A stretch of 64,000 bases of DNA from Pseudarthrobacter defluvii (GCF_030323865.1 NZ_CP066362.1:4154001-4218000), one strand, 5' to 3'. Positions 53,802 to 63,889 are shown, numbered from the stretch's first letter. Notes: generated from the sequence alone by a model not told the origin. Numbers and translations are program-made.

Positions 53802-55487
53802 GTGTCCAACCCGATCGATGTCGGATCAGTACTGGGCGGCCGCTACAAGGTCACCGCCACAGTGTTGGCCTCGCATGACCACGATCTGGTGCTGGACGGT
53901 GTGGACCAGGTCCTCAACCGCCCGGTCAGCATCCTGGTTGCCGGGCCGGAGAACACGGAACAGGTTGCCCAGAGCGCCCGGGAAGTGGCCACCGGTGAAC
54001 GCCCCGGCACCGTGCAGGTCCTGGACCTGGGCGTCACCGAGGACGCCACCTACCTGATCACCAACCACACCTCTGCCGCTGACCTGCTGGACCTGGTGGT
54101 CACCCCGAACCCGCCCTACATTGAACCCTTCTTCACGGACACCCTGGGCAGTGAAATCTTTGGCCAGCCGCGGTCCCACGAGCCCGAGCCGTACGACGAG
54201 GAAGACCACGTCGAGGCCGGCTACATCAACTACGGTGATTCGCACCCCAGCCAGGTTGATCCGTACCGTGCCGCTCCCGCTGTACCGCCCCGGCCTGCCG
54301 TTCGCCCCGCCGCGCAACAGCCTGGTTCTCAGCAGCCGGCGTCTCAGCAGCCCGCCCCCAATGGCCACCGCGGTGCCGGAGCTGCTGCGGGTGCAGCTGC
54401 GGGAGTCGCCGGTGCTGCCGCCGCTACCGGTGCTGCTGCTTCAGGTGCTGGTGCTTCAAAGGCAGGGACGGGAGCCTCCCGGGTAGACCCCGATGCCACT
54501 GCTGCCCAGCCGGTAGCCAACCGTGCCCCTTCCCCATCCGGACGCGCAGCCTCCGCGGAGGCAGACACGGGCCCGAACGATACGGCGGCCGCCGGCAGCA
54601 CCCAGGCGCAGCCCGCGGCCGAGCAGCGCAAGCCGAAGGTTTCCCTGTGGTCCGAGGACGATTACACACAGGCGGGGGACCAAGACCGCTACGAGGAAGC
54701 CGAGTTAGCCGAGCACGAAACGCGGCCGGTCAAGAGCAAGTCTGCCTTGTTCGCCCGTGCGGCGTCTCCGGCTGCTGCGGGAGTCTCCTTCACTGACCGG
54801 GACGACTACGACGATGACAGGGATGAATCCCAAAACCAGCCCCGTTCCATGCGCTGGCTGGTTGGGGGCCTGCTGGCCGTGGTTCTGATTGCCGGCCTGA
54901 TTTTTGCCGTCACCAACCTGGGCAGCCTCTTCACCTCTGAACCGCAGGCCCAGCCGACGGCCGCACCCGCAGCGAGCACCACCGCGCCGCAGCCGTCCGC
55001 CCCGGCAACGCAGGCAGCCCCCTCGAAACCTCCGGTTGTTGCGCCGGTTATCGAGAGTGTCAGCCGGCAGGGTAACTTCGACTTTGCCGCCACGTTCGAC
55101 GGCGACTTGATCAAGGCGTACGACGGCAATGCCGCAAGCTACTGGTCTGACATGGAGTTCGCCACGGAGAACTGGGGTGGCCTGGCCCCGCAGGGTGTTC
55201 CCCTCGTGGTGAAGCTGAAGAGCCAATCCACCGTCTCTTCCATCACGCTCTCCCAGCTTGGGGGATCGGGTGGCAACATCAGCGTTTACACCAATGACCG
55301 GCCCACCACGGACGGTGCCAAGCTGGTTGGAACCAATAGCTTCACTTCCACTGACCTGAACATGCCCCTGCCGGAGCCGGTGCAGGCACAGTACGTGATT
55401 GTGTCCATCAACTCACTGCCCAAGCTTGCGGCTCCCAAGACCCGTTACGGCTACGGCCTCCGGCTGGCTGAGATCAAGGTCCAGTAG
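53802..55487 (+). CDS. Pseudokinase-like membrane protein with C-terminal discoidin-like domain (MviN companion)
   Basis: 561 residues from GTG 53802 with AGGAGG 5 nt upstream. Residues 1-100 resemble a kinase N-lobe (LGGRYKVTATVLASHD) but the catalytic lysine strand reads PVSILVAG, so activity is unlikely. A long Ala/Pro/Gln-rich linker (about 155-280) leads to a membrane segment at about 352-372 and an extracytoplasmic beta-rich domain (about 420-561). This is the architecture of the C-terminal part of mycobacterial MviN, in which a pseudokinase recruits FhaA. Directly after murJ it probably regulates MurJ. Confidence 0.85.
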   Translation: MSNPIDVGSVLGGRYKVTATVLASHDHDLVLDGVDQVLNRPVSILVAGPENTEQVAQSAREVATGERPGTVQVLDLGVTEDATYLITNHTSAADLLDLVVTPNPPYIEPFFTDTLGSEIFGQPRSHEPEPYDEEDHVEAGYINYGDSHPSQVDPYRAAPAVPPRPAVRPAAQQPGSQQPASQQPAPNGHRGAGAAAGAAAGVAGAAAATGAAASGAGASKAGTGASRVDPDATAAQPVANRAPSPSGRAASAEADTGPNDTAAAGSTQAQPAAEQRKPKVSLWSEDDYTQAGDQDRYEEAELAEHETRPVKSKSALFARAASPAAAGVSFTDRDDYDDDRDESQNQPRSMRWLVGGLLAVVLIAGLIFAVTNLGSLFTSEPQAQPTAAPAASTTAPQPSAPATQAAPSKPPVVAPVIESVSRQGNFDFAATFDGDLIKAYDGNAASYWSDMEFATENWGGLAPQGVPLVVKLKSQSTVSSITLSQLGGSGGNISVYTNDRPTTDGAKLVGTNSFTSTDLNMPLPEPVQAQYVIVSINSLPKLAAPKTRYGYGLRLAEIKVQ

Positions 55488-55628
55488 GGCGGAGGCCCGG
55501 GGGCTTCACGACTATGCATGTTACTGTCTGGAGCGACTGAGCCCAGGCGGGAATGTAGTTTGGGAAACGCGCCCTGCCTGCGATCGCTCGTCTTTCATCC
55601 TGCCGGCGGTTTGCCTTGCTTGGGCGCT

Positions 55629-55654
55629 GGAATATTCAGCACCCGGACACAGTT
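55629..55654 (+). promoter_or_regulatory. Sigma-R/sigma-H-type promoter (GGAAT-N18-GTT) for trxB
   Basis: GGAAT (55629-55633) and GTT (55652-55654) are separated by exactly 18 bp, matching the thiol-stress sigma factor consensus of Streptomyces SigR and mycobacterial SigH. It lies about 60 bp before the trxB start. trx operons are classic members of that regulon, so oxidative-stress induction is likely. Confidence 0.55.
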
Positions 55655-55714
55655 GTGCCATGTGGCCGGCCTCCACGGGGAGGCGAGTCGAACAAGGAAG
55701 AGGTTCACGGTCCA

Positions 55715-56671
55715 GTGACCATCGAAGATAAGACGGCGTCGGATGTTCGCGACGTCATCATTGTGGGCTCGGGCCCGGCAGGCTATACGGCAGCCGTTTA
55801 TACCGCCAGGGCGGACCTCAAGCCGCTGCTGTTGGCCGGGTCCGTGACTGCCGGCGGCGAGCTGATGAACACCACGGACGTGGAGAACTATCCCGGATTC
55901 CCCGAGGGGATCATGGGGCCGGACCTGATGGAGAACTTCGAGAAGCAGGCCGCCCGCTTTGGGACGGAGATCCAGTTCGAGGATGTAACCGCGCTGGAGC
56001 TGGAGGGACCGATCAAGACGGTCACCATCGCCACGGGGGAGACCTTCAAGGCGAAGGCTGTCATCCTCTCCACCGGATCCGCGTACCGCGAGCTGGGGCT
56101 CCCGAATGAAAAGCGGCTCTCCGGCCACGGAGTTAGCTGGTGTGCAACCTGCGATGGTTTCTTTTTCAAGGATCAGGACATCGCCGTCATTGGCGGTGGA
56201 GACTCAGCCATGGAAGAGGCCCTGTTCCTCACAAAGTTTGCGAAGTCAGTAACGGTTGTCCACCGTAGGGACACGCTCAAGGCTTCCAAGATCATGGCCG
56301 ACCGCGCGCTGGCCAACGAAAAGATCCGTTTCATTTGGAACACCACTGTTGATGATGTGCTGGGAACTGAGAAAGTCACCGGTCTTCGGCTGAAAAACCT
56401 TCTCGACGGGACAGAGTCGGAGCTCGATGTTACAGGTGTTTTCGTAGCCATTGGCAACGACCCACGGACCGAACTCGTCAAGAACGTCCTCGCCCTGACC
56501 CCCGAGGGAACCATAGCGGTGGAGGGTCGTAGCTCCAAGACAAGCCTTTCCGGCGTGTTTGCTGCCGGTGACGTCGTTGACCCCACCTACCGCCAGGCCA
56601 TCACCGCCTCAGGTTCCGGTTGCGTGGCAGCAATTGATGTTGAGCACTACCTGACAGATCTGCCCGCATAA
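55715..56671 (+). CDS. trxB: Thioredoxin reductase
   Basis: 318 residues from GTG 55715; the frame extends upstream to 55616 but would then include the promoter. FAD motif GSGPAG at 18-23, redox CATC (C143, C146) in [13 protein letters not shown] motif GGGDSA near 163, and the C-terminal [13 protein letters not shown] that closes over FAD. It reduces thioredoxin with NADPH. trxA follows 34 bp downstream, and a sigma-R/H-type promoter lies upstream, so the pair is a stress-inducible operon. Confidence 0.97.
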   Translation: MTIEDKTASDVRDVIIVGSGPAGYTAAVYTARADLKPLLLAGSVTAGGELMNTTDVENYPGFPEGIMGPDLMENFEKQAARFGTEIQFEDVTALELEGPIKTVTIATGETFKAKAVILSTGSAYRELGLPNEKRLSGHGVSWCATCDGFFFKDQDIAVIGGGDSAMEEALFLTKFAKSVTVVHRRDTLKASKIMADRALANEKIRFIWNTTVDDVLGTEKVTGLRLKNLLDGTESELDVTGVFVAIGNDPRTELVKNVLALTPEGTIAVEGRSSKTSLSGVFAAGDVVDPTYRQAITASGSGCVAAIDVEHYLTDLPA

Positions 56672-56705
56672 TCAGCGCACTGTAGTCCGAAGAGAAAGAT
56701 AGGTT

Positions 56706-57032
56706 ATGAGCAACGCTAAAGATGTAACTGACGCAAGTTTCAGCACTGACGTTTTGTCGGCCGATAAGCCGGTAATCGTAGATTTCTGGGCCGAATGGTG
56801 CGGCCCCTGCCGCAAGCTGGGCCCCATCCTGGACGAGATCTCTGTCGAGTACAGCGAAAAGGTAGACGTCGTCAAAGTAAACGTTGACGACAATCCTGCT
56901 ATTGCCGCTGAGTACGGAATCACCTCGATCCCTGCCGTCTACCTCTTCCAGGGCGGTGAGGTAAAGAGCACCGTTATCGGTGCCAAGCCCAAGCAGTTCT
57001 TCGAGAAGGAATTCTCCGACGTTCTGTCCTAA
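56706..57032 (+). CDS. trxA: Thioredoxin
   Basis: 108 residues, standard length. The active site WCGPC (C32, C35) lies after VIVDFWAE, and the cis-proline is in GITSIPAVYLF. ATG at 56706 has a weak AGG upstream. It is the second gene of the trxB-trxA operon and ends before a strong terminator. It reduces protein disulfides, with electrons from TrxB. Confidence 0.97.
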   Translation: MSNAKDVTDASFSTDVLSADKPVIVDFWAEWCGPCRKLGPILDEISVEYSEKVDVVKVNVDDNPAIAAEYGITSIPAVYLFQGGEVKSTVIGAKPKQFFEKEFSDVLS

Positions 57033-57065
57033 GCTCAAGCGCCCATGCTGAACGTGGGCCAGTAG

Positions 57066-57104
57066 AAGAGCGGCCACTGCCTGGAGGCGGTGGCCGCTCT
57101 TTTT
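57066..57104 (+). terminator. Strong intrinsic terminator of trxBA
   Basis: A 16-bp stem (57066-57081 with 57086-57101, one G-T pair), a TGGA loop and a T-run at 57100-57104. It separates the trx operon from the parS region. Confidence 0.9.
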
Positions 57105-57194
57105 CATGTGTGGGTTCTATGCTCAAATCCGTGCCTCCTGTGCACTGCTAGGCATAATGGGCTGTCACTAGTGGGCGGGCAGCTGCTGGATGTC

Positions 57195-57210
57195 TGTTTC
57201 ACGTGAAACA
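57195..57210. other. parS site 1 (TGTTTCACGTGAAACA)
   Basis: Exact match to the 16-bp consensus ParB-binding palindrome. It is the site nearest trxA. Confidence 0.95.
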
Positions 57211-57464
57211 TGCCTTGTGTGGGTGAGGGTGCGAAGGGAATTCCAGAACCGAGGCCTACTTTTTAGTGGAACAGCTCTTGCACATTCAGGTTCGTCGTCG
57301 GATCGAACCTAGAGAAGCGCCTGGATTTGTGTGGGAACGGCTGTTATCGGACTTTGGAGTCACCCAGTTCAGATGGGCGGCATCTGAAAGGCATTGGCAC
57401 GGACTAATTGCCTGGGCCACGCTAGTAGGGGCATGCACCCTTCACATAACCCGAGCGACCAATT

Positions 57465-57480
57465 TGTTTCACGTGAAACG
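57465..57480. other. parS site 2 (last base G)
   Basis: TGTTTCACGTGAAACG, 15 of 16 consensus bases; the central 14 bases are perfect. Confidence 0.93.
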
Positions 57481-58258
57481 GAGCCAAAGGCGGCCATCCT
57501 TCTCCGTATAAAGCTATTGCGCTATACGCCGTGGCGCTAGGCGACAAAGTCGCAGCAGATATCGGCCTGTAGGAGCCAGACCTGCGCAATACAAGGCATA
57601 CGCTTCAAATCAACGAATCGTTGAAGCTCCAAGCACCGTGAATAAGTGGACGTGCTGTACGGCCTGCTGCTCCTAATGCGTCCAGACCGAGGTTCCTGCT
57701 GGCTATGCACCGGGGTGGCGGCTCCGTGCGTAGCGCTTGATGTGCTTGTCCCGCGGCACCAGATTTTCCTCGTCTTCCCGTACGCGTTACCAGTCCTGCC
57801 CAACGCTGCTCCCACTCCATCAATCGACGAACGTACCCTCCAAAGCCACGCTGCCCGATTGCACGACGTAGCGTGAAGTAAGGCGCGAGAGGTCCCGTAA
57901 CGGTCGCTGGAGGATCCGCCTCCCTCCGCGCTGGAAATGTGCAGCACAAAGCGGCCGGGCGGGCTCACAAGTGATCGTTTTACGGCCTACGTGCTGCAGC
58001 GCTATTGGAGTCCGACGTACAGCCGCCTAGTGGTCACCGCCTTTATGACCGCAAATCGACCCGGCGGACCAGATTTGGCAGCGGGCAGCCGTGCTGACGC
58101 ACCGCTCTCCTAGAATCTCCGGCGTAAGGCCAGCCCTGTCGCGGGGCACACTGAAAGCACCGAGCATACGACACCTAAATCGCGCTGTTGGGTCCTAAGC
58201 ATGGCGATGCGGGCGAAGGCATGAAATTTCCACAACAAGAGGAAACTGAGGATCGCGA

Positions 58259-58274
58259 CGTTTCACGTGAAACA
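58259..58274. other. parS site 3 (first base C)
   Basis: CGTTTCACGTGAAACA, 15 of 16. It is paired with site 4 only 36 bp away. Confidence 0.93.
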
Positions 58275-58294
58275 GCTGCTTCACGAACCAGCCA

Positions 58295-58310
58295 TGTTTC
58301 ACGTGAAACA
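58295..58310. other. parS site 4 (perfect)
   Basis: Exact 16-bp consensus, 36 bp from site 3. The close pair may load ParB jointly. Confidence 0.95.
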
Positions 58311-58809
58311 CAGAAGCGGCCATCCGAGGTCGTACGCAGAAAACAGGACAGCATGCCCCCTGCGGGTAAGACGCTGCGGTGCCTAGGGCTGGGTTCGTGA
58401 ATTGCAGAGACCCCACGGCCGGGGAGCGATTCCGTGGAATTCCCGGGGACATGCCAGAAGCTGCGGTCCGCGGCACGCGCTGCACCTTGCGCGGCAGACA
58501 TCCTGTCGCACTCGATCCCTGGTTTGAGCAGAACACCGGTAGGCACCTGCAACGGGGCCATTCGGAAGTGCGAGTGTGACCGCAACGACGACTGTTAGCA
58601 CCCAGCATGGCCTCCGCCCGGGGTTTCCACTTCCACCCGTACCAGGTACGCAAGTGAGGCAACAGGCAAGGTCGACTCGTGTGCAGGCAAGGCACTTAGC
58701 CAGGCGCCTGCAATCAAGCCGGCCGTCCGTCCTGTCACCAGCACCGCATACAGTAGGCGTGAGGGACATGACCGCCAAGAGGACGGAACAACTCATCCGC
58801 CGAGCGAAC

Positions 58810-58864
58810 TTGTCCCCACGGTTATCCACAGACCCACGCTCGGGTTTCCACAAGATTATCCACA
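58810..58864 (+). other. DnaA-box cluster 1
   Basis: TTATCCACA occurs exactly at 58822-58830 and 58856-58864, with a one-mismatch TTGTCCCCA at 58810-58818 and a weaker GTTTCCACA at 58844-58852. All face the same way. This matches the DnaA consensus TTWTNCACA and its actinobacterial TTGTCCACA form. Confidence 0.75.
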
Positions 58865-59068
58865 GCCGAAAGCGGCGGCCATCTTTCGACTTACTTGTTG
58901 GTTGCACGCGACTTGCTGACCGCCGCCTCCCTAGAGGTAAGCACTTAGGCCTGGATCGCCGTCCCTAACAGGTGGCGCCCTGACCATAAGCTCACCAGGC
59001 AGGATGACTTACCAACCGAAAGTATGTGCATATCGATGCTGCAGCCCTCGCTCCCGCCGCTAAAGGCG

Positions 59069-59084
59069 GGTTTCACGTGAAACA
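59069..59084. other. parS site 5 (first base G)
   Basis: GGTTTCACGTGAAACA, 15 of 16. It lies between the two DnaA-box clusters. Confidence 0.93.
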
Positions 59085-59200
59085 CTAATACTCTTGCCAT
59101 GTGCGCGCAGATGACGATATTGGTCACCAAGACCATGGCCTCAGTGTGACGCTGCTGCAGCCTGCCGTGAAGGGGCCGGCCGTGGCCGGAATCCACAAAG

Positions 59201-59233
59201 ATATTCACAGCGTTATCCACAGCGTTATCCACT
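59201..59233 (+). other. DnaA-box cluster 2
   Basis: TTATCCACA at 59213-59221 is exact. ATATTCACA (59201) and TTATCCACT (59225) each differ at one end base. Starts are 12 bp apart and in the same direction as cluster 1. Confidence 0.72.
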
Positions 59234-59958
59234 GGATGCTTGGAGGGGCGAAACATAGGCCCCAAGGGTTCGAGGATCCCATATCAAGGTGCCAGAAGTG
59301 TAGCTCAAGCCTAATAGGGATCGTGCTCCCGCAGAACGGGACCGTCCAGGACGAGCAGTACATGAGCCCCGCAAATCTACTGTAAGGGCCAGACGGACTA
59401 CGTTGCGGCTTGTCGGTGGACTATGCCATGTGCTCAGTGTGGCCCTTACAGAGATCGAGTCCATGTTGCCAGGGCCTTCTATGCTTCCGAATCCAAGACC
59501 TAGCAGCGATATATAGCTGTCCTATCGGCGCAGAATACGCCGCCCTGGCACCGCAAACCTAAGAGGAGAAGGAGTCCCGGCCGTACAAAGCGAGATGAGG
59601 CATGACCTACAGACAGTCGCGTCCTCCTCAAGCAATAGCCTTGAGGCGTTGCCCGTTCAAGAGAGTGAACTGCGAGGCTCGACGAGACCCGAACATCACG
59701 TTCGTGCGGACGGAGATCGCTGTCTATAGCCCGTAGGACGGCTGCAGCCAAGGACAACGCCAGGTGCATGACAGCACATATAGAGTGACGGAAGAAGCTG
59801 TCGTACAGGGGTGCCCCCTGCCTCCGCTGCGGGCGCCCTCTAAAAGTAGGGCAGAACGAGGGAGCGATAGCAAGTCCGGCTGCCTACACCAGCGGGACAC
59901 TACGCCGTTTTCCTGGCCGAATACCAGGGTCCGAGCACGATTCACGAATGGCTGGGGT

Positions 59959-59974
59959 CGTTTCACGTGAAACA
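59959..59974. other. parS site 6 (first base C)
   Basis: CGTTTCACGTGAAACA, 15 of 16. Confidence 0.93.
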
Positions 59975-60150
59975 TCTGGGACCTACCGTCGGTGCGAAAG
60001 GGGGAGCGGTCCCTGGCGCGGTCGTACGATCCTTCGAGCCAGAATCCCCAACCCGGAACTTCTAACCGCGCCTGAAATGCCGCGAGTAGAGCGCCCGTAG
60101 CCTCACGATCTGTCGCTTAACGTGTTGCCGCTTACATGTGCGGCTCCTGA

Positions 60151-60166
60151 TGTTTCACGTGAAACA
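60151..60166. other. parS site 7 (perfect)
   Basis: Exact 16-bp consensus, 192 bp from site 6. Confidence 0.95.
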
Positions 60167-60862
60167 GCCGCCTACGTCTCCAACTTTGAATGTCACGCGG
60201 CTTACCAACGACCATCCGAAAAGGACTACCTCCAAGCAGATTCGGTTAAGGCGCTCTGCCGCTAGCAATACACACACCGATCCGTGCGTCACACTCAAAC
60301 GCGGTGTTCCGGACCCGCCTTCCGTAGTTGCAGCACAACCTCCCTCCCGCCGAAGGCAAATGATGCTGCGCTAGGTGCGGCAAGCTGAAAGCGTGAGGTC
60401 GGAAACCTGCCTGTCGCCTACAGCGACACACGACACATGGCCCGCTGCAGGCCCTCCTCCCGCTGCAATATACCTCTTGCACGTCCGACACCAGCGTACA
60501 AAGCGCAAATACGTATTCATTTGAAGCAAACGTCGGTATTGGCGGTTCCATTATGGGACGCCCGAGCACCAAGGATAGGGCTTGATACCCAGGAAAAGCA
60601 TGCTCTGCACAGTTCCCAGCGGAGTCCGTCCTCCTCAAAAACAACGCAAGGAAACGGGAAGTGCCAACCCCACGCATTCCTCCACCCAATCAAGGACAAC
60701 AAGGGGCGGCAAATGCAGATACCTCAACGAAAGAGGGGGTAGGTCGTCCGCGGGGGGCTCGGACCTATGACGTTTGTAAGCACACTTGGCGGCTGGAGAG
60801 CGAGATGCAGAACATCTGTCAGTGTGGGGGAAAGGACAGCGCTGGGCCCGCCAGCACACCCT

Positions 60863-60878
60863 TGTTTCACGTGAAACA
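60863..60878. other. parS site 8 (perfect)
   Basis: Exact 16-bp consensus, the last site before parB. Confidence 0.95.
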
Positions 60879-61313
60879 CTTCTACCGTCACGGCTACCGG
60901 TAGAACTGGCACGACAGGACGGATCACGATCCTCTACTCTGAAATCCTTCCACTCCTCCCAACAGCTGGATCAAAGCACTTCTCGTTACAAAAGGGGGTG
61001 TAAGAACATGATGATCAGAGAATTATGCGGATTTACCAGTGAGATAGAGACGCATGTCTCCGTGGGAATGGTGAAGGCGACCCCAAAAGGCCGCGCACAC
61101 AACCCTTAGCAAGCGACCACGGGAAGGGTAAGCGCTCGACCATGTACGCGGCCACAGAGCGTAATTCGACGTTGGCCTCCCTGAAAGCTAGCCAGTCTAG
61201 GGCCGGCCAACAATCTCTAGCGGCGATTGGCAGATGTAGTTGCGATATCAGGACAGAACCTTCAGCTACTTGCCCCGCCACCAACCATCACAGCGTACGG
61301 CTCCGCCCACTAC

Positions 61314-61350
61314 TAAAAAAGACCCGATTCGCGAAGAATCGGGCCTTTCT
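61314..61350 (-). terminator. Terminator of parAB
   Basis: The arms 61321-61330 and 61336-61345 form a GCCCGATTC-type stem with a 5-nt loop. Read leftward it is followed by a run of six T's. It lies 10 bp past the parB stop. Confidence 0.85.
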
Positions 61351-61359
61351 TATTGGGGA

Positions 61360-62652
61360 TCAGTTAGACGAATCCGGAGCCAACACATCCATAATGCGGT
61401 TTAGGTCCTCAACGCTGGCAAACTCGATGCTCACCTTACCTTTTCTCACACCGAGCGAGATCTTGACGTTCGTATCAAGGCGGTCGGAGAGCGAGGAAGC
61501 CAAGTAATCAAGGCGTTCATGCCGGGCCCCAGGGCGCGGGATGTTGTTCTTCGTGGGCTTTGCAGGATCCTGGTACAGCGTCACCGCCTCTTCCGTGGCC
61601 CGCACTGACATACCCTCTGCAACAATCCTCTGCGCGAGCCGCTCCATGGCGGCAGCGTCGGGCAGCGACAGAAGGGCACGTGCATGGCCTGCGGACAGCA
61701 CCCCGGCAGCCACCCGCCGCTGTACCAGCGGGGGGAGTTTCAGCAAGCGAAGAGTGTTGGACACCTGCGGCCTGGAACGGCCAATGCGGTCCGCCAGCTG
61801 CTCGTGGGTGGTACCAAAGTCTTCCAGGAGCTGCTGGTAGGCCGCTGCCTCTTCCAGCGGGTTCAGCTGGCTGCGGTGGAGGTTCTCGAGCAGAGCGTCC
61901 CGGAGAAGGTCGTCGTCCGTCGTATCGCGGATGATCGCAGGAATGGTTTCGAGCCCAGCGGCTTGGACGGCGCGCCAGCGGCGTTCGCCCATGACCAACT
62001 CGTAGGGTTCGCTACCGGGTTCGGTTGATGTGCGAACAACAACGGGCTGGAGCACCCCAATCTCGCGAACCGAGTGAACCAGTTCCGCCATGTCGTCTTC
62101 ATCGAAAACATTGCGCGGCTGCTTCCGGTTCGGGTGGATATCTGACACCGGAATCTCGGCGAAACGTGCACCGGGAACTTCCACCAGCCCGACGCCGGAG
62201 TCGGCAGCCACACCGGCCTGAGCAGGCTCTTCGGGGCGTGAAATATCCACCGGCTTTGGGGCTTCCGAATCTTCCACTGCGGCAGGTGGTTCGGCGGCGG
62301 CAGCCTTGGATCCCGCTGCGGGGGACTTCCTGGCAGGAGCCCTCTTTGCCGAAGCGGGAGCAGCCGCCGAGGCTGGCTTCTTATCATCGCTGCTCTTATC
62401 GGCAGCGGCCTTGGAGGCAGCTGCTTTAGCTGAAGAAGACGGGGTGGCGGGAGTTGCCGCCTCCTTGCTCTGCATTCCGGTGACTGCTGCCGCTGCAGGC
62501 TGCTCTGAGGGTTCTGCCTTCCTGCGTCCTTCCGGGAAGAACAGATCAACAGGCCGCGATACCGCCCCACCGTTGCCGGAACCATTGGTTGCGGCGGAAC
62601 TTGGAATCAGCGCGCCAAGACCGCGGCCTAGGCCCCGTCGCTTCTCGCTCAT
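61360..62652 (-). CDS. parB: Chromosome-partitioning protein ParB
   Basis: 430 residues. The N-terminus [13 protein letters not shown] is the ParA-interaction peptide. The CTP-binding and clamp motifs are GERRWRA (222-228) and [14 protein letters not shown] (about 256-269). The parS-binding HTH is at about 281-303 ([20 protein letters not shown]). A C-terminal dimerisation domain follows. Residues about 45-140 are an unusually long Ala/Lys/Pro/Ser linker. ParB loads at parS, spreads and drives origin segregation. Its sites lie mainly just downstream, in the adjacent 4.2-kb region. Confidence 0.97.
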   Translation of the reverse strand: MSEKRRGLGRGLGALIPSSAATNGSGNGGAVSRPVDLFFPEGRRKAEPSEQPAAAAVTGMQSKEAATPATPSSSAKAAASKAAADKSSDDKKPASAAAPASAKRAPARKSPAAGSKAAAAEPPAAVEDSEAPKPVDISRPEEPAQAGVAADSGVGLVEVPGARFAEIPVSDIHPNRKQPRNVFDEDDMAELVHSVREIGVLQPVVVRTSTEPGSEPYELVMGERRWRAVQAAGLETIPAIIRDTTDDDLLRDALLENLHRSQLNPLEEAAAYQQLLEDFGTTHEQLADRIGRSRPQVSNTLRLLKLPPLVQRRVAAGVLSAGHARALLSLPDAAAMERLAQRIVAEGMSVRATEEAVTLYQDPAKPTKNNIPRPGARHERLDYLASSLSDRLDTNVKISLGVRKGKVSIEFASVEDLNRIMDVLAPDSSN

Positions 62653-62717
62653 GGGTAAATCCCTCCAGTGGTAGAGCCGGGCTGACCCTTGCTCCGTGCG
62701 TTGCGGTATTGAAGATT

Positions 62718-63800
62718 CTAGCGTTCCGCTATTTCAGCGGCGGCTTCCAAGTAGGACAGGGCACCACTTGAGGACGGATCGTAAGTCATGACCGTCTGCT
62801 GGTAGCTGGGGGCTTCGGAGATGCGGACGGACCGTGGAACCACGGCCGAGAGGACCTGTTCGGGGAAGTGCTGGCGTACCTCCGCAGCGACCTGGGCAGC
62901 GAGGTTGGTGCGGCCGTCGTACATGGTGAGCAGGATGGTCGACACAACGAGGTCCGCGTTAAGGTGCTTTTGGATCATCTCGATGTTCTTGAGCAGCTGG
63001 CTCAGGCCCTCCAGTGCGTAGTACTCGCACTGAATGGGGATCAGCACCTCACTGGCTGCGCAGAAAGCGTTGACGGTCAGCAGGCCCAAGCTGGGTGGGC
63101 AGTCGATGAACACATAGTCCAGCCGGTCCTCGCCGTTCTTCTCGCGTTCCTTCGCGTAGACATCGATGGCCCGGCGCAGCCGCTGCTCGCGCGCCACAAG
63201 GGACACCAGCTCAATCTCGGCCCCTGCAAGGTGGATCGTTGCCGGCGCGCAGATGAGCTTTCCGATATCCGGGCACGGGGCTACGACGTCGGCAAGAGGG
63301 ACGTCATTGATCAGGACGTCATAGATGCTGTCAACGTCTGCATGATGCTCGATGCCCAAGGCGGTGGAGGCATTGCCCTGGGGATCGATATCGATGACCA
63401 GCACATTGAGTCCGGCCGCTGCCAAAGCCGCGGCGATGTTGACCGTGGTGGTGGTCTTGCCTACTCCACCCTTCTGGTTGGACACCGTGAATATACGGGT
63501 CTTTTCGGGGCGAGGGAGCTGACGTCCCATCAGACGCTCACGGCGCTTCGTTTCATGGGCAAGCTCCCGTGCAATGGGGCTGGAGTCGTCGATCGCGTCG
63601 ATGACGTTTGATCGACCGTTCGTGGTTGTTTCACGTGAAACTGCATTGCCCGACGCAGCGGAGACACCTGCTTTCGGGTGGTTTCCACCCCGGGCGGGAG
63701 CCATGCCGATACCGGCAAGTCCGGACCCAGCGACAGAACGTGCCGACCCCAGGGACACAAACGGCGGGATCCGTTGTGCGGAGGCTTCACTACTGGTCAC
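62718..63800 (-). CDS. parA: Chromosome-partitioning ATPase ParA (Soj)
   Basis: 360 residues from GTG 63800; the ribosome site is weak, so a later start is possible. The deviant Walker A is KGGVGKTTT (about 110-118), with DIDPQGNAS (Walker A') and [13 protein letters not shown] (Walker B). The first 100 residues are poorly conserved and include codons 53-58, which overlap a parS site (63627-63642, reading AVSRET). ParA forms gradients on the nucleoid and moves ParB-parS complexes. parB follows 65 bp downstream. Confidence 0.96.
   Translation of the reverse strand: MTSSEASAQRIPPFVSLGSARSVAGSGLAGIGMAPARGGNHPKAGVSAASGNAVSRETTTNGRSNVIDAIDDSSPIARELAHETKRRERLMGRQLPRPEKTRIFTVSNQKGGVGKTTTTVNIAAALAAAGLNVLVIDIDPQGNASTALGIEHHADVDSIYDVLINDVPLADVVAPCPDIGKLICAPATIHLAGAEIELVSLVAREQRLRRAIDVYAKEREKNGEDRLDYVFIDCPPSLGLLTVNAFCAASEVLIPIQCEYYALEGLSQLLKNIEMIQKHLNADLVVSTILLTMYDGRTNLAAQVAAEVRQHFPEQVLSAVVPRSVRISEAPSYQQTVMTYDPSSSGALSYLEAAAEIAER
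63627..63642. other. parS site 9, inside the parA coding region
   Basis: TGTTTCACGTGAAACT, 15 of 16 consensus bases, at parA codons 53-58. An intragenic parS at the parA start is common in actinobacteria. Confidence 0.93.
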
Positions 63801-63889
63801 TGGGGCACACTCACTCTCGTTCAGCCAATTTTGCTGCCGTTGTCTAGCCTAACTGCTCCTGCCTGCTGACAGCCGTCAGCGGGCCCGGG

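Larger units (their letters stand above)
57105..61313. other. About 4.2-kb region without credible genes, carrying eight parS sites and DnaA boxes
   Basis: No ORF here shows codon bias, a ribosome site or a recognisable fold. The longest frames (58383-58907 and 60246-60689, leftward) are Cys/Arg-rich and cross parS or DnaA sites or look random. The sequence is lower in GC than its neighbours and has stops in all frames. The recognised content is parS sites and DnaA-box-like nonamers. No tRNA, rRNA or transposon remains were found. It is best read as the centromere-like part of the origin region. Confidence 0.75.

Noticed and set aside
55549..55575. Second GGGAAT box upstream of trxB as a sigma-R promoter
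   Set aside because: No GTT occurs 16-19 bp downstream; the GGAAT at 55629 fits exactly.
58383..58907. 174-codon leftward ORF across DnaA-box cluster 1
   Set aside because: Composition resembles random translation and it runs through DnaA boxes; no start signal.
59252..59272. tRNA-like T-loop string GGTTCGAGGATCC
   Set aside because: The flanking bases do not pair into a T-arm or acceptor stem, and no anticodon arm is present.
60246..60689. 147-codon leftward ORF in the parS region
   Set aside because: Cys/Arg-rich with no motif, no ribosome site and no codon bias; it looks like chance open frame in non-coding DNA.
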